Source: Haematobacter missouriensis (GTDB lineage: Bacteria > Pseudomonadota > Alphaproteobacteria > Rhodobacterales > Rhodobacteraceae). Taken from it: a stretch of 64,000 bases of DNA. The position numbers were made by a program, and so were the translations under genes. The stretch is from NCBI RefSeq assembly GCF_000740775.1, contig NZ_JFGS01000013.1, positions 1-64,000 of the forward strand, in the 5' to 3' direction. This document shows, piece after piece, positions 16,983-25,721 of this stretch. The notes under the pieces were generated by a model that saw only the letters and a program-made list of their open reading frames with translations, did not search any database and was not told where the DNA came from. Position 1 is the stretch's first letter; the number at the start of each line of letters is the position of its first letter.

Positions 16983-18029
16983 ATGACCCTTGTTCCCTCT
17001 CCGCGCGCTCTCGTTCCCTTTGTCTCCGTGGCCGACATGATGCGGCTCGTCCATGCCATCGGCGTGGAACCGATGCTGACCGGCATCGCCGGGACGATCG
17101 AGGAGGACTTTCGGCGGTGGGAGGGCTTCGAGCGTACGCCCCGTGTGGCCAGTCATTCGGATGTGGGAGTGATCGAACTCATGCCCACATCCGACGGCGA
17201 GCTCTATGGGTTCAAGTATGTGAACGGCCACCCGAAGAACACGCGGGAGGGTCTGCAGACGGTGACGGCTTTCGGGCTGCTGGCGAATGTCTCCAACGGC
17301 TATCCCGTCCTGCTGTCGGAGATGACACTGCTCACCGCGCTCAGAACCGGGGCGACATCGGCGGTGGCTGCGAAGTACCTTGCGCCGAAGGGCGCCCGGA
17401 CCATGGCAATGATCGGCAACGGGGCGCAATCCGAGTTTCAGGCGCTGGCCTTCCGGGCTGTGCTCGGCATCGATACACTGCGGCTTTACGACATAGACCC
17501 CGCGGCGACGCAGAAGTGCCGTGCCAATCTTGTGGAACAGGGCTTCCACGTTACTGCCTGCGATACGCCGGAGGCAGCAATCGAAGGCGCCGAAATCATC
17601 ACCACCTGCACGGCGGACAAGCAATATGCGACGATCCTGACCGATAACATGGTGGGCGCGGGTGTGCATCTGAACGCCATCGGCGGAGATTGTCCCGGCA
17701 AGACGGAACTTCACCGCGACATCCTGTTGCGGTCCGACATTTTTGTGGAGCACCCGGAGCAGACGCGTGTGGAGGGGGAGATCCAGCAGCTCGACGCCGA
17801 CCATCCGGTCACCGAGCTGTGGCAGGTCATCACGGGCGCCGCGCCGGGGCGCCGCGAGGCTGCGCAGATCACGCTCTTTGATGGCGTGGGCTTTGCGATC
17901 GAGGATTTCTCGGCCCTGCGCTATGTCCACAAGAAGTCGGGTGAACTCGGGATGCGTCAGGACCTGGACCTGTTGGCCGATCCCGACGATCCGCGCGATC
18001 TTTACGGGATGCTGATGCGGAGCCGCTAA
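16983..18029 (+). CDS. arcB: Ornithine cyclodeaminase
   Basis: The 348-residue cytoplasmic enzyme converts ornithine to proline and ammonia using NAD. It shows the active-site lysine region GFKYVNGHPKNT, the Rossmann-type AMIGNGAQSEFQALAF and the aspartate segment NAIGGDCPGKTEL, all characteristic of bacterial ornithine cyclodeaminases rather than generic mu-crystallin relatives. It is the second gene after arginase. The gene name arcB follows common usage for this enzyme. Its stop overlaps the stop of the convergent AI-2E-type gene by four bases. Confidence 0.92.
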   Translation: MTLVPSPRALVPFVSVADMMRLVHAIGVEPMLTGIAGTIEEDFRRWEGFERTPRVASHSDVGVIELMPTSDGELYGFKYVNGHPKNTREGLQTVTAFGLLANVSNGYPVLLSEMTLLTALRTGATSAVAAKYLAPKGARTMAMIGNGAQSEFQALAFRAVLGIDTLRLYDIDPAATQKCRANLVEQGFHVTACDTPEAAIEGAEIITTCTADKQYATILTDNMVGAGVHLNAIGGDCPGKTELHRDILLRSDIFVEHPEQTRVEGEIQQLDADHPVTELWQVITGAAPGRREAAQITLFDGVGFAIEDFSALRYVHKKSGELGMRQDLDLLADPDDPRDLYGMLMRSR

Positions 18030-19093
18030 TCCGCAGGCGATCTGTCCGGCGGGTCATCACCGCTGAAAAGCGACCAGACCGCGATGAAGAGCGCGGCGAT
18101 CAGCGGGCCGATGACGAAGCCGTTGATCCCGAAGAGCGCGAGCCCCCCCAGCGTCGAGACCAGCACCATGTAGTCCGGCATCCGCAGGTCCTTACCCACC
18201 AGTGGCGGCCGGAGCAGGTTGTCCACCAGCCCGATGACGAAGACGCCGATCCCAATCAACAGCACTCCTTTGAGATAATCGCCTGTCATGAAGAAATAGA
18301 CGGCGACCGGCCCCCAGACGAGCGCTGCCCCCACGGCGGGCAGGAGCGACAACACCGCCATCACCACACCGAGCAGCAACGCGGCCTCTACCCCCATGAA
18401 CCAGAGCGTGACCCCGCCGATCGCCCCCTGAACGAGCGCAATGATGAGGTTGCCCTTTACCGTCGCCTTCACTGCCGAGGCGAAACGGCTGGCGATATAT
18501 TCGGTGTGCTTTGAATCGAGCGGGCTGGAGCGGCGGAGCTGGTTGACGATTTCCGGCCCGTCGCGGAACAGGAAGAAAAGGACGTAAAGCATCACGCCCA
18601 GGCTCACCGTAAACTGGAGCGTGTCCTGCCCGACGGAGACCAGCCGGGTGGCGATGGTCTGGCTCGCGCTGGCGAGGAGCGAGGTCACGCGCTGCTGGAT
18701 GTCCTCCAGGCTGCCGATCTGAAGCCCTTCGAGCGCGTGGTTGACGAAATCGGGCATGTTTTCGCGGAAAGTGTTGAAGACCTCACTGAAATCGATCTGC
18801 TGGCTCGACAACCGCTGGTAGAGGCTGGCCGCCTCTGCCGCGAGAAGGCCGATTATGATGACGCCCGGAATCACCACGATGCAGACGCAGACGAGCAGGC
18901 CGCCCAGAGCGGCATAGCCGCGACGCTGGTTGAGCTTCGCCGTGAGCCAGCGCTGGAGCGGATTGAACAGGATAGTGAGGATTACCGCCCAGAGCACTGC
19001 CCCGTAATAGGGCAGCAACAGCCACAGGAAGGCGATGGTGACAAGAACGATCAGGGTGATGAAGCTTGCCCGCTGAACAGATGGCGGTTTCAT
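18026..19093 (-). CDS. AI-2E/PerM-family membrane protein
   Basis: The 355-residue protein has about seven to eight membrane spans with the long soluble stretch between early and late spans that is typical of UPF0118. Hallmarks are PYYGAVLWAVILTILFNPL near the start, GPEIVNQLRRSSPL in the middle and the late MPDYMVLVSTLGGLALFGINGFVIGPLIAAL. Members export small molecules (autoinducer-2 in one case) or act in sodium/proton exchange. The role here cannot be assigned. Coding ends in a four-base convergent overlap. Confidence 0.85.
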   Translation of the reverse strand: MKPPSVQRASFITLIVLVTIAFLWLLLPYYGAVLWAVILTILFNPLQRWLTAKLNQRRGYAALGGLLVCVCIVVIPGVIIIGLLAAEAASLYQRLSSQQIDFSEVFNTFRENMPDFVNHALEGLQIGSLEDIQQRVTSLLASASQTIATRLVSVGQDTLQFTVSLGVMLYVLFFLFRDGPEIVNQLRRSSPLDSKHTEYIASRFASAVKATVKGNLIIALVQGAIGGVTLWFMGVEAALLLGVVMAVLSLLPAVGAALVWGPVAVYFFMTGDYLKGVLLIGIGVFVIGLVDNLLRPPLVGKDLRMPDYMVLVSTLGGLALFGINGFVIGPLIAALFIAVWSLFSGDDPPDRSPAD

Positions 19094-19222
19094 CGTCCAA
19101 CCGTCGTCTGGCGGTGCGCTCGCCTGTCAGCTGCTGCTGCGATCTGATCGCCGTTCGTCATCTCTGCCCCTCGCGTTTGCTTGCCATGCAGGATAGCGCG
19201 ATCCGGCCTGTCAGAAAGCCCG

Positions 19223-20470
19223 TCAGGCGACGGGTTCTTCGGCGAGTGCGAGTGCGAGGCCGTCCACCACCGCTGTAAAGGCATGAGAGCGTTCGATGCG
19301 GGCGGCGGGGCAAAGGCGGCGGGCCTCATCCGCCACAAGGCGCATGAGGCTGGAGCCTCCGACCAGGATGACGGTGCCAACGCTTTCCGGCGGAACGCCG
19401 GCGAAATGCAGGGTCTCCGCCGCGGCTCTGGCCAGTTCAGCGCGATGGTTTTCGAGCGCCCTGTCCAGCGAGGCGCCGGTGACCACGGGGGCAAGGCCGC
19501 GCTCGATCATGCCCATGTCGATGACGCCCGTAGCCTCCGGCCCGTTTGCGGCGATCTTGCCGTGCTCCACCGCGAAGGCGAGTTCGTGGCCCAGCTCCTC
19601 CTCCAGCACAGCGGAGAGGCGCTCCAGTTTCTCCGGCGCTGTCGCGAGACGGATCATCCGCGCGACCTCCCGCCGGTTCTCCGGCGTATAGACGAAGGGG
19701 ATGCGGCTCCACGTCGCCAGATCGACATAGAGCGCGTTTGGCATGGGCAGCGTACCGGGGCCGATCTCGCGCCGAAGGCTGCTGCCGTAGCCGAGTTCCG
19801 GCATCGCATGGGAGAGGGAGACGGATTCGTCGAAATCCGTGCCGCCGAGCCGGATGCCATGGCTGGCAAGGATGCGGAGTTTTCCGCCCTCCATCCGGTA
19901 GAGGGAGAAGTCGGACGTGCCGCCGCCGATATCGACGACCAGGCCGATCTTCCCCGTAGCGCCAAGCCCGTGGCTGGAGAGCGCTGCTGCCTCGGGCTCC
20001 GCCATGAAACGGACGGAGGTGAAGCCTGCTGCGGCATAGCAGGCCGCGAGGTCTGCCTCCGCCCGCGCGTCACGGTCGGGATCGGCGGTGTGGAAATGCA
20101 CGGGCCGACCGGAAAGCGCCGCGTCGAAGGTGAGACCGGAGACGGCCTCCGCCCGCTCCTTCACGGTCGAAAGGAAGGCGGTGACGACATCCGCCAGCGT
20201 GCGACGGCGTCCGCCGATGAGCCGCGAGTCATGGAACAGTGCTGTGCCGAGGACGCTTTTCAGCGCGCGCATGTAGCGCCCTTCCTCCCCGGCGATCAGC
20301 GCCTCGCCCGCCGCTTCGCCGATCTTCATCGTACCACCCCGAACGGGAAAGAACACGGCGGTGGGCAGGGTGTCGCTGCCCGCTTCGAGCGGCAGGCGGC
20401 GCAGCCCCTCCGGCGTCAGGATGGCGACGGCGGAATTGGAAGTCCCGAAGTCGATGGCAAGCGTCGGCAT
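19223..20470 (-). CDS. Hsp70-family protein, YegD-like
   Basis: The 415-residue product matches YegD, a short Hsp70 relative that consists essentially of the actin-like ATPase domain and lacks a full substrate-binding domain. Visible motifs are IDFGTSNSAVAI (phosphate 1), VVDIGGGTSDFSLYRM (phosphate 2) and VILVGGSSLMRLV (adenosine loop). No nucleotide-exchange or DnaJ partner is adjacent. It lies downstream of the NitT/TauT importer genes with about 70 bases between, and may share their transcript. Confidence 0.88.
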   Translation of the reverse strand: MPTLAIDFGTSNSAVAILTPEGLRRLPLEAGSDTLPTAVFFPVRGGTMKIGEAAGEALIAGEEGRYMRALKSVLGTALFHDSRLIGGRRRTLADVVTAFLSTVKERAEAVSGLTFDAALSGRPVHFHTADPDRDARAEADLAACYAAAGFTSVRFMAEPEAAALSSHGLGATGKIGLVVDIGGGTSDFSLYRMEGGKLRILASHGIRLGGTDFDESVSLSHAMPELGYGSSLRREIGPGTLPMPNALYVDLATWSRIPFVYTPENRREVARMIRLATAPEKLERLSAVLEEELGHELAFAVEHGKIAANGPEATGVIDMGMIERGLAPVVTGASLDRALENHRAELARAAAETLHFAGVPPESVGTVILVGGSSLMRLVADEARRLCPAARIERSHAFTAVVDGLALALAEEPVA

Positions 20471-20542
20471 CTCTGTCTCCCGTGGCGGCGCGAAGGAGGG
20501 GAGGTATCAGAGAAGCCGGAGCGGGTTCAACCGCAGATCCGG

Positions 20543-21574
20543 TCAGCGCCAGGCAAGGAAGCGCTTCTCGATCAGGCCTATGACGAAGTTGACGATCAGC
20601 CCCATGAGCGACAGGATCGTGACGCCTGCGAAGAGCTTCTCCAGATCGTAGAGCGACCCCGCTTCGAGGATATAGGAGCCGATGCCGTATTGCGCGCCCA
20701 GCATCTCCGCCGCGACCAGCAGAATGATGGCGATGGAGATGGATACCCGAAGCCCCGAGAGCATGGCAGGGAAGGCGCCCGGCAGCACGATCTTGCGCAC
20801 GATCGACCACCATGACAGGCCGAAGCTCTGCCCCATGCGGATGAGCGACCGGTCCACGTTGTCCACCGCCCCATAGGTCGCCACCACCGTGGGAGTGAAG
20901 GTGCCGAAGGCGATCAGCGCGTATTTCGATGTCTCGTCGATGCCGAACCAGATCACGAAAAGCGGGAGCAGGGCGATCTTCGGGATCGGGAACAGCGCGG
21001 CCACCAGCGGGACCAGCCCCGCCCGGACATAGCTGAACAGCCCGATCATCACGCCGACGGAAACGCCCACGACGATGCCAAGGCTCGCCCCCACGAACAG
21101 ACGATGGAGCGACGGCAGCAGATGACGCCATAGGTTTCCGCTCTGCCACAGTTGCACCAGCGTCTCCAGCACCGCGGAGGGCCGCGGCAGGGTGAGGCTT
21201 GAGATGACGCCCGTGCGGGTGCCGACTTCGGCCAGCACGAGGATGAGCGCAAAGAGGGCGAGCGCCACGCCGCGCACAGGCTTGGGCGCGAAGCCGCCGC
21301 CGCGAAACGGGACCGGCCGGGTCTCTGTCGCCGCGTGGCCGGACCGGCCCGGGATCGCGGTTGGGGTATTCGCGCCCGTCGTGGCAGTATGAAGCGTAGC
21401 TCCGGAGGACGTCGCGGCCTGCAACGCGGCGGCGGAGGGCGCGTCTGTCCGGGCTGCTGCGGGCGCAGCCGCTCCGGTCGCGGGTGCAGGCCGCGGGTTC
21501 GGCGTACTGTGGCCGGAGGAACCGTCTAGGTCGGGCATCGGCACGGCCGTCGGGCGGCGGGTCGGATCAGCCAT
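20543..21574 (-). CDS. NitT/TauT-type ABC transporter permease with long disordered N-terminus
   Basis: The 343-residue protein has a usual binding-protein-dependent permease of about six membrane spans in its last 250 residues. The coupling motif is MGQSFGLSWWSIVRKIVLPGAFPAMLSG. The first about 90 residues are Pro/Ala/Thr/Gly-rich without predicted structure (for example PNPRPAPATGAAAPAAA), which family members normally lack. I start at MADPTRRP because it overlaps the ATPase stop by eight bases. It would carry a sulfonate, nitrate or similar small anion. Confidence 0.85.
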   Translation of the reverse strand: MADPTRRPTAVPMPDLDGSSGHSTPNPRPAPATGAAAPAAARTDAPSAAALQAATSSGATLHTATTGANTPTAIPGRSGHAATETRPVPFRGGGFAPKPVRGVALALFALILVLAEVGTRTGVISSLTLPRPSAVLETLVQLWQSGNLWRHLLPSLHRLFVGASLGIVVGVSVGVMIGLFSYVRAGLVPLVAALFPIPKIALLPLFVIWFGIDETSKYALIAFGTFTPTVVATYGAVDNVDRSLIRMGQSFGLSWWSIVRKIVLPGAFPAMLSGLRVSISIAIILLVAAEMLGAQYGIGSYILEAGSLYDLEKLFAGVTILSLMGLIVNFVIGLIEKRFLAWR

Positions 21575-22334
21575 TGACCAGCTCCTTGTCAGCGGCGGCG
21601 GCCTCATCGCGCATGAGCGACCACAGCTGTTGCTGCTTGGCCTCCAGAGCGGGGTCGCCGGGACGACGGTCGGCAAGGGGGGTGTCGATCTCCACGATCT
21701 CCCGGATCCGGCCGGGGCGGCGGGAGAGGACGACGACCCGGTGGCCGAGCCGCACCGCCTCGTTCAGGTTGTGCGTCACGTAAACGGAGGTGAAGGGCTG
21801 GCGTGTCCAGAGCGTGACGAGATCGTCCATCAGCAATTCGCGCGTCTGGCTGTCGAGCGCGGAGAGCGGCTCGTCCATCAGCATGACCGCCGGGCGGACG
21901 GCCAGCGCCCGCGCGATGGCGACCCGCTGGCGCATCCCGCCGGAAAGCTGCTTCGGCAGCGCCTTGCGGAAATCGCTGAGCCGAGTGCGGGCAAGCACGT
22001 CGGTGACAATCTCCTCCACCTCCCGGCGGGGCAGGCGATGATCCTCCAGCACGAGGCGGATGTTGCCCTCCACGCTCCGCCAAGGCAGCAGCGCGAAGTG
22101 CTGGAACACGTAGGTGAGGGGGTTCAGCGATCCCGCAGGCGGCGCGCCGATCTGGAGCACCTGCCCGGAGGTGGGCCGCTCCAACCCGCCGAGGAAACGC
22201 AGAAGCGTCGACTTGCCGCAGCCGGAGGGACCGATGAGGCAGAGGATCTGTCCCTCCGGTATCTCCAGGGAGATATCGCGCAACACCTCCACCGGCCCGT
22301 AGGAATGGCTGATCTGGTCGAGCTTCAGGTCCAT
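21567..22334 (-). CDS. NitT/TauT-type ABC transporter ATP-binding protein
   Basis: The 255-residue ATPase of the SsuB/TauB/NrtD group shows Walker A GPSGCGKST, Q-loop YVFQHFALLPW, signature LSGGMRQRVAIARAL, Walker B VMLMDEPLSALD and switch VTHNLNEAV. It powers uptake with the permease encoded immediately downstream and the binding protein encoded immediately upstream (seven bases between). The substrate is not fixed by the ATPase. Confidence 0.9.
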   Translation of the reverse strand: MDLKLDQISHSYGPVEVLRDISLEIPEGQILCLIGPSGCGKSTLLRFLGGLERPTSGQVLQIGAPPAGSLNPLTYVFQHFALLPWRSVEGNIRLVLEDHRLPRREVEEIVTDVLARTRLSDFRKALPKQLSGGMRQRVAIARALAVRPAVMLMDEPLSALDSQTRELLMDDLVTLWTRQPFTSVYVTHNLNEAVRLGHRVVVLSRRPGRIREIVEIDTPLADRRPGDPALEAKQQQLWSLMRDEAAAADKELVNG

Positions 22335-22340
22335 GGCCGG

Positions 22341-23366
22341 TCAGAGCGGCTTGACGTAGCTGGTATCGAACAGCTGCGCTTTGGTCACGGTTTCCTTCAC
22401 CATTCCCTCCGACCTGAACCAGTTGAGCTGTTCCACGCAGCTTCCGAGCGAGAGCGCGAGACCGGGGTTGATCCGCATCGCGCCGTCGATCAGGTTCTGT
22501 TTCGCGGTGTCGAACGGGCTGTCGCTTTCCACATATTTGTGCACGATCCGGGCCAGCGCGTCGCGCTCCTCCTCCGTCGCGGTATTGTCCACGAAGGCGG
22601 CGTTGTAATCGGCGATCGCGCGGGAATAGGCAGCGACGAAAGCCTCCGTCATCGCCCGCTCCTCCGCCGCGTTCCGGGTGGAGGTGAAGGCGGTCGTCAC
22701 CTGATAATCGGGTGCGTAATCAGAGAGGAGGCCGATCTGCTGCGCCGCATTCTCCCGGATCATCTTGCGCGCGACGTTCGGCTGGATGGCCCAGGCGTCG
22801 ATCTGCCCGGTGGAGAGCGCGCCCACGAGCGCCCCGAGCTTCTGCAGGGGACGAAGCTGGATCTCGTCCATCGGGATGTTGTTGGCCTGCGCGATCTTGT
22901 GCGCCATGAAGTGGAAGGATGACCCCGCCGTGGTGATGCCGAAGCTGTGGCCTCCGAGTTTGGAAGGATCGGTCAGCCCTGCCTCATGCGCCTTGTTGGA
23001 GGCGAGGATGACATTGCCGACAAGGCCCTTTTCCTCTGACAGCGCGCCGCCGATCACCTTGATCGCGTCCTTCTCCGCAAGGCTGATGAGGCCGCCGCTC
23101 ATCGCCGTGACGCCGAAATCGGCATCGCGGGAGGCGATGGCGACGGCCATGGGCTGGGCTGCCTCGAAGAACTTCAGCTCGATGTCGAGGCCCGCGTCCT
23201 TGTAGTAGCCGCGCTCGAAGGCGATGAAGCTCGGGGCGTGGCTGGCAAGGTGCAGGACGGCAAGATTGCGCGTCTGGGCGGCCCGTGCCGGTAGGCCGAT
23301 CGCTGCAGCGGTGCCGAGCGTGCCCATACCGATCAGTGTCTGGCGGCGATTCAGGGTTATGGTCAT
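22341..23366 (-). CDS. NitT/TauT-type ABC transporter substrate-binding protein, Tat-exported
   Basis: The 341-residue binding protein begins with a twin-arginine-type signal (NRRQTLIGMGTLGTAAAIGLPARA). The mature part has the family pattern HLASHAPSFIAFERGYYKDAGLDIELK and FFEAAQPMAVAIASRDADFGVTAMSGG. Relatives bind taurine, alkane sulfonates, nitrate, thiamine precursors or aromatic acids; the ligand cannot be decided. Start at MTITLNRRQ excludes a long non-homologous upstream frame. It is the first gene of the importer operon. A taurine aminotransferase occurs 12 kb away, which is only a hint. Confidence 0.88.
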   Translation of the reverse strand: MTITLNRRQTLIGMGTLGTAAAIGLPARAAQTRNLAVLHLASHAPSFIAFERGYYKDAGLDIELKFFEAAQPMAVAIASRDADFGVTAMSGGLISLAEKDAIKVIGGALSEEKGLVGNVILASNKAHEAGLTDPSKLGGHSFGITTAGSSFHFMAHKIAQANNIPMDEIQLRPLQKLGALVGALSTGQIDAWAIQPNVARKMIRENAAQQIGLLSDYAPDYQVTTAFTSTRNAAEERAMTEAFVAAYSRAIADYNAAFVDNTATEEERDALARIVHKYVESDSPFDTAKQNLIDGAMRINPGLALSLGSCVEQLNWFRSEGMVKETVTKAQLFDTSYVKPL

Positions 23367-23614
23367 CGTCTCTCCTCCTCCGGTCGTATCCTGCCGGGGC
23401 GTTTCTTCCGGCCGGGATCGCATGTCGCGCCTCATCGCAGGGCCGGAGAGGCGCGGAGGAGGGCGCAGCTTGCGCTTCCCATGCCCTCCTGAGGCACGAA
23501 ATGCAATGCCCGTTGGCTTTTCTTGGTTGGGGATATGGCACGGCTTGCCATCATCGGGTGGCGACGGCATTGTCGGGTCATGCCGCAAGGCGGATTCCAT
23601 AGGAGATCAAGCCG

Positions 23615-24628
23615 ATGAAAGCCGTTGGATACCGTGAGCCGGGTGCCATCGACCGGATGGATGCATTGCAGGACATCGAGCTGCCCCGGCCCGTCCCCGG
23701 CCCGCACGACCTGCTGGTGGAAGTGGCGGCTGTCTCCGTCAATCCGCTCGACACGAAGGTCCGGCAGCGCGCGGGAGCCGAGGCCGGAGGCTGGAAAGTC
23801 CTGGGCTGGGATGCCGTTGGCCGTGTGGTGGAAGTGGGCGAAGCGGTGACGACCTTCAAGGCGGGAGACGAGGTCTGGTACGCGGGGTCCATCGCCCGTC
23901 AGGGCAGTGACGCCGAATTCCATTTGGTTGATGAACGCATCGTCGGGCGCAAGCCGTCCAGCCTGTCGGTGTCGGAGGCCGCGGCGCTGCCGCTAACGGC
24001 AATCACAGCGTGGGAGATGCTGTTCGACCGTTTGGATGTACGCCATCCCGCGGCGGGTGCGGCCAATGCCATCCTCATCATCGGGGCGGCGGGGGGCGTG
24101 GGCTCCATCGCGATCCAGCTGCTCCGCGCCCTGACGGATGTAACGATCATTGCCACCGCTTCCCGGCCCGAAACGCAGGACTGGGTGCGTCAGCTCGGTG
24201 CTCATCATGTGATCGACCACCGCCAGCCGCTGGCGCAACAGGTAGAGGCGCTTGGAATCGGCGCCCCGTCCTGGGTTTTTTCCATCACCCAGAGCGAGGC
24301 TCATGCGGCGGAAGCGGCAAAGGCGATCGCTCCGCAGGGCCGCTACGGGCTGATCGACGATCCCGATGCGTTCGACATTCTGCTGTTCAAGCCCAAGGCG
24401 GTGTCAATTCACTGGGAGTTCATGTTCACACGTGCCGTCTTCGAGACATCGGATATGGGAAAGCAAGGGCAGCTGCTGACGGAGGTGGCCGAAATGGTTG
24501 ATGCCGGTCGCCTCCGCACCACGGTGACGGAGGTCATGCGGCCGATCAACGCTGCCAATCTGAAAGCCGCACATGCCAAGATCGAAAGCGGCACCGCGCG
24601 GGGCAAGATCGTGCTGGAGGGGTTCTAG
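23615..24628 (+). CDS. Zinc-binding-type alcohol dehydrogenase family / NADPH:quinone oxidoreductase-like protein
   Basis: The 337-residue medium-chain reductase shows the N-terminal GroES-like fold (NPLDTKVRQRAG, LGWDAVGRVVEVGE) and the cofactor site IIGAAGGVGSIAIQLLRAL. Despite the family name, catalytic zinc ligands are not evident, which fits the quinone-reductase branch that reduces quinones or enones with NADPH. It is a single gene, divergent from the importer operon. A stem-loop about 115 bases beyond its stop may terminate it. Confidence 0.87.
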   Translation: MKAVGYREPGAIDRMDALQDIELPRPVPGPHDLLVEVAAVSVNPLDTKVRQRAGAEAGGWKVLGWDAVGRVVEVGEAVTTFKAGDEVWYAGSIARQGSDAEFHLVDERIVGRKPSSLSVSEAAALPLTAITAWEMLFDRLDVRHPAAGAANAILIIGAAGGVGSIAIQLLRALTDVTIIATASRPETQDWVRQLGAHHVIDHRQPLAQQVEALGIGAPSWVFSITQSEAHAAEAAKAIAPQGRYGLIDDPDAFDILLFKPKAVSIHWEFMFTRAVFETSDMGKQGQLLTEVAEMVDAGRLRTTVTEVMRPINAANLKAAHAKIESGTARGKIVLEGF

Positions 24629-24743
24629 GGTCCTATTTCAGGGCCGCCGTGCACCTTGCGGGCCAGAGCTTGGCTTCCCCCGCTTGGTGACGGCCGGTGA
24701 AAGAGCTGACGAACGCGTTGTTCCGGGGCCGTGAAGGGGAGGG

Positions 24744-24764
24744 CGCGGTTGCTCAACCGCGTTC
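24744..24764 (+). terminator. Candidate intrinsic terminator after quinone oxidoreductase gene
   Basis: CGCGGTTG-CT-CAACCGCG forms an 8-bp perfect stem, followed by TTCCCGTTT. The T-tract is weak and the site is about 115 bases past the stop codon, so this is a modest call. Confidence 0.4.
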
Positions 24765-24845
24765 CCGTTTGGATCGGAAGGAGTCGCCTGCTTGCAAGGT
24801 GCAGCGGGATTCACGGAACACGGTTGCTGTCCGAAGTGGGCTTAA

Positions 24846-24987
24846 CAGGCTGCAGAAAAGGCCTTCCAAGGTTGCGATGGCACTTGTGACCAAATCCGTC
24901 CGAAAACCCGTTATTTCGAGCGTATCCGGGTCAGCCTTCCGGTTGCCGGGCATCCGCACGGCGCTTCGGCTTTCTTCGCCGATCTGC
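24846..24987. mobile_element. Degenerate third copy of the MITE-like element
   Basis: The left end CAGGCTGCAGAAAAGGCCTT nearly equals that of the element at 25447. The interior segment ATTTCGAGCG ... CGGGTCAG lines up with ATTTCCGGCG and ATTTTCGACG in the other two copies. The right end (GGCTTTCTTCGCCGATCTG) is only weakly like their right ends, so this copy looks older or damaged. Confidence 0.45.
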
Positions 24988-25129
24988 AAACTGTCTCTGT
25001 GATTGCCTCTGTCACAAATGGACCGGCCCTTTCCTAATACCAGCGAATCCACAGCCGCCGGGGAGGACAGTGTTTCGGCGGACTGGGATCTGCCACGTCT
25101 TTTCGTGTCCTGCGGTGATCCGCGCAGGG

Positions 25130-25440
25130 GCGATCCGCGAGGAGGGGGCTCATCACCGGAACGCCCCTGTATCCGTGGCGTGCTGGCCGCACCCCCCTCA
25201 GTTCCCGCGCAGGAGGCTGCCGCGAGTACTCTCGCCCAGTACTGGCCGCGTGGAAGAGGTAGCCACCACGGGACTGACGACAGGGCGGGCGCACCGAGAG
25301 CCATCGGCGAACCTGCGCGCCCGGACAACCCCCTTCGGGGGGCGCAACCATGAACCGCCCTGCGCACGCGGAGGTACAACTCGCCTGCGGCTCGGGGTGC
25401 CGTTTGCCACGGCACTTCCCGCCGCGCGTTGCTTCGGGGA
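25130..25440 (-). ncRNA. HEARO / OMEGA-like structured RNA candidate without an IscB gene
   Basis: Read on the minus strand, this gene-free segment is packed with stems. These include GTGCCGT-GGCAA-ACGGCAC (about 25399-25417), CCCCC-CGAA-GGGGG (about 25328-25342) and GGGCGC/GCGCCC arms. It holds three landmarks I remember from HEARO (IscB omega-RNA) scaffolds, in the right order: TTCATGGTTGCG (25343-25354), CAGTCCC (25270-25276) and GGAACTG (25199-25205), followed by a GGTGAT-containing 3' part. No IscB-like or HNH protein frame follows. It could be an ORF-less HEARO element or a decayed one. Similarity is judged by eye only. Confidence 0.45.
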
Positions 25441-25446
25441 CGCGAG

Positions 25447-25603
25447 CAGGCTGATGAAAAGGCCTTTTTGGCCTGTGTTGGAGCGGAAATCGCTCGCCAT
25501 CTGACGAAATCCAGCCGGAAATCCATATACTTCCGGGCCTGTCCGGGCCGATTTCCGATTTCCGGCGCATCGCGGGACACTTCAGGACTTTTTCAGCAGC
25601 CTG
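25447..25603. mobile_element. MITE-like element, 157 bp, copy 1
   Basis: The left end CAGGCTGATGAAAAGG is the inverse complement, with one mismatch and a one-base gap, of the right end ACTTTTTCAGCAGCCTG. The interior has no ORF and aligns loosely along its whole length with the element at 28216-28373. Similar length, matching ends and lack of coding fit a miniature inverted-repeat transposable element derived from an insertion sequence, possibly of the IS5 or IS1182 kind. Confidence 0.6.
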
Positions 25604-25721
25604 CGAGAGGCGGCTCCCTTTAGCATCGACGGGTTCTTGTCATGGGAGCCTCTTGCGGCGGCGCTTGGCGCGGTTATGGTCGTCTCACCCGCAGGGCTGC
25701 GGGATCCAACGGGGGCCCACC

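Larger units (their letters stand above)
24629..25721. other. 1.1-kb gene-free accessory region
   Basis: Between the quinone oxidoreductase stop and the molybdoenzyme start no ORF has recognisable protein features, although an uninterrupted minus-strand frame of 275 codons (24753-25580) exists. That frame runs through repeats and hairpins and resembles no family I know. The region holds a terminator-like stem, a degenerate MITE-like copy, the structured RNA candidate and MITE copy 1. Confidence 0.6.

Noticed and set aside
16008-17930. A 640-codon minus-strand frame across arginase and ornithine cyclodeaminase
   Set aside because: Antisense shadow of two unambiguous enzymes.
25130-25440. RNase P RNA, tmRNA or group II intron
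   Set aside because: The hallmark segments of these RNAs (such as GAGGAAAGTCC of RNase P RNA) are absent, and no reverse transcriptase frame is present.
24753-25580. A 275-codon minus-strand ORF as a real gene
   Set aside because: It runs through the MITE-like element and the hairpin-rich RNA candidate, and has no recognisable protein motif.
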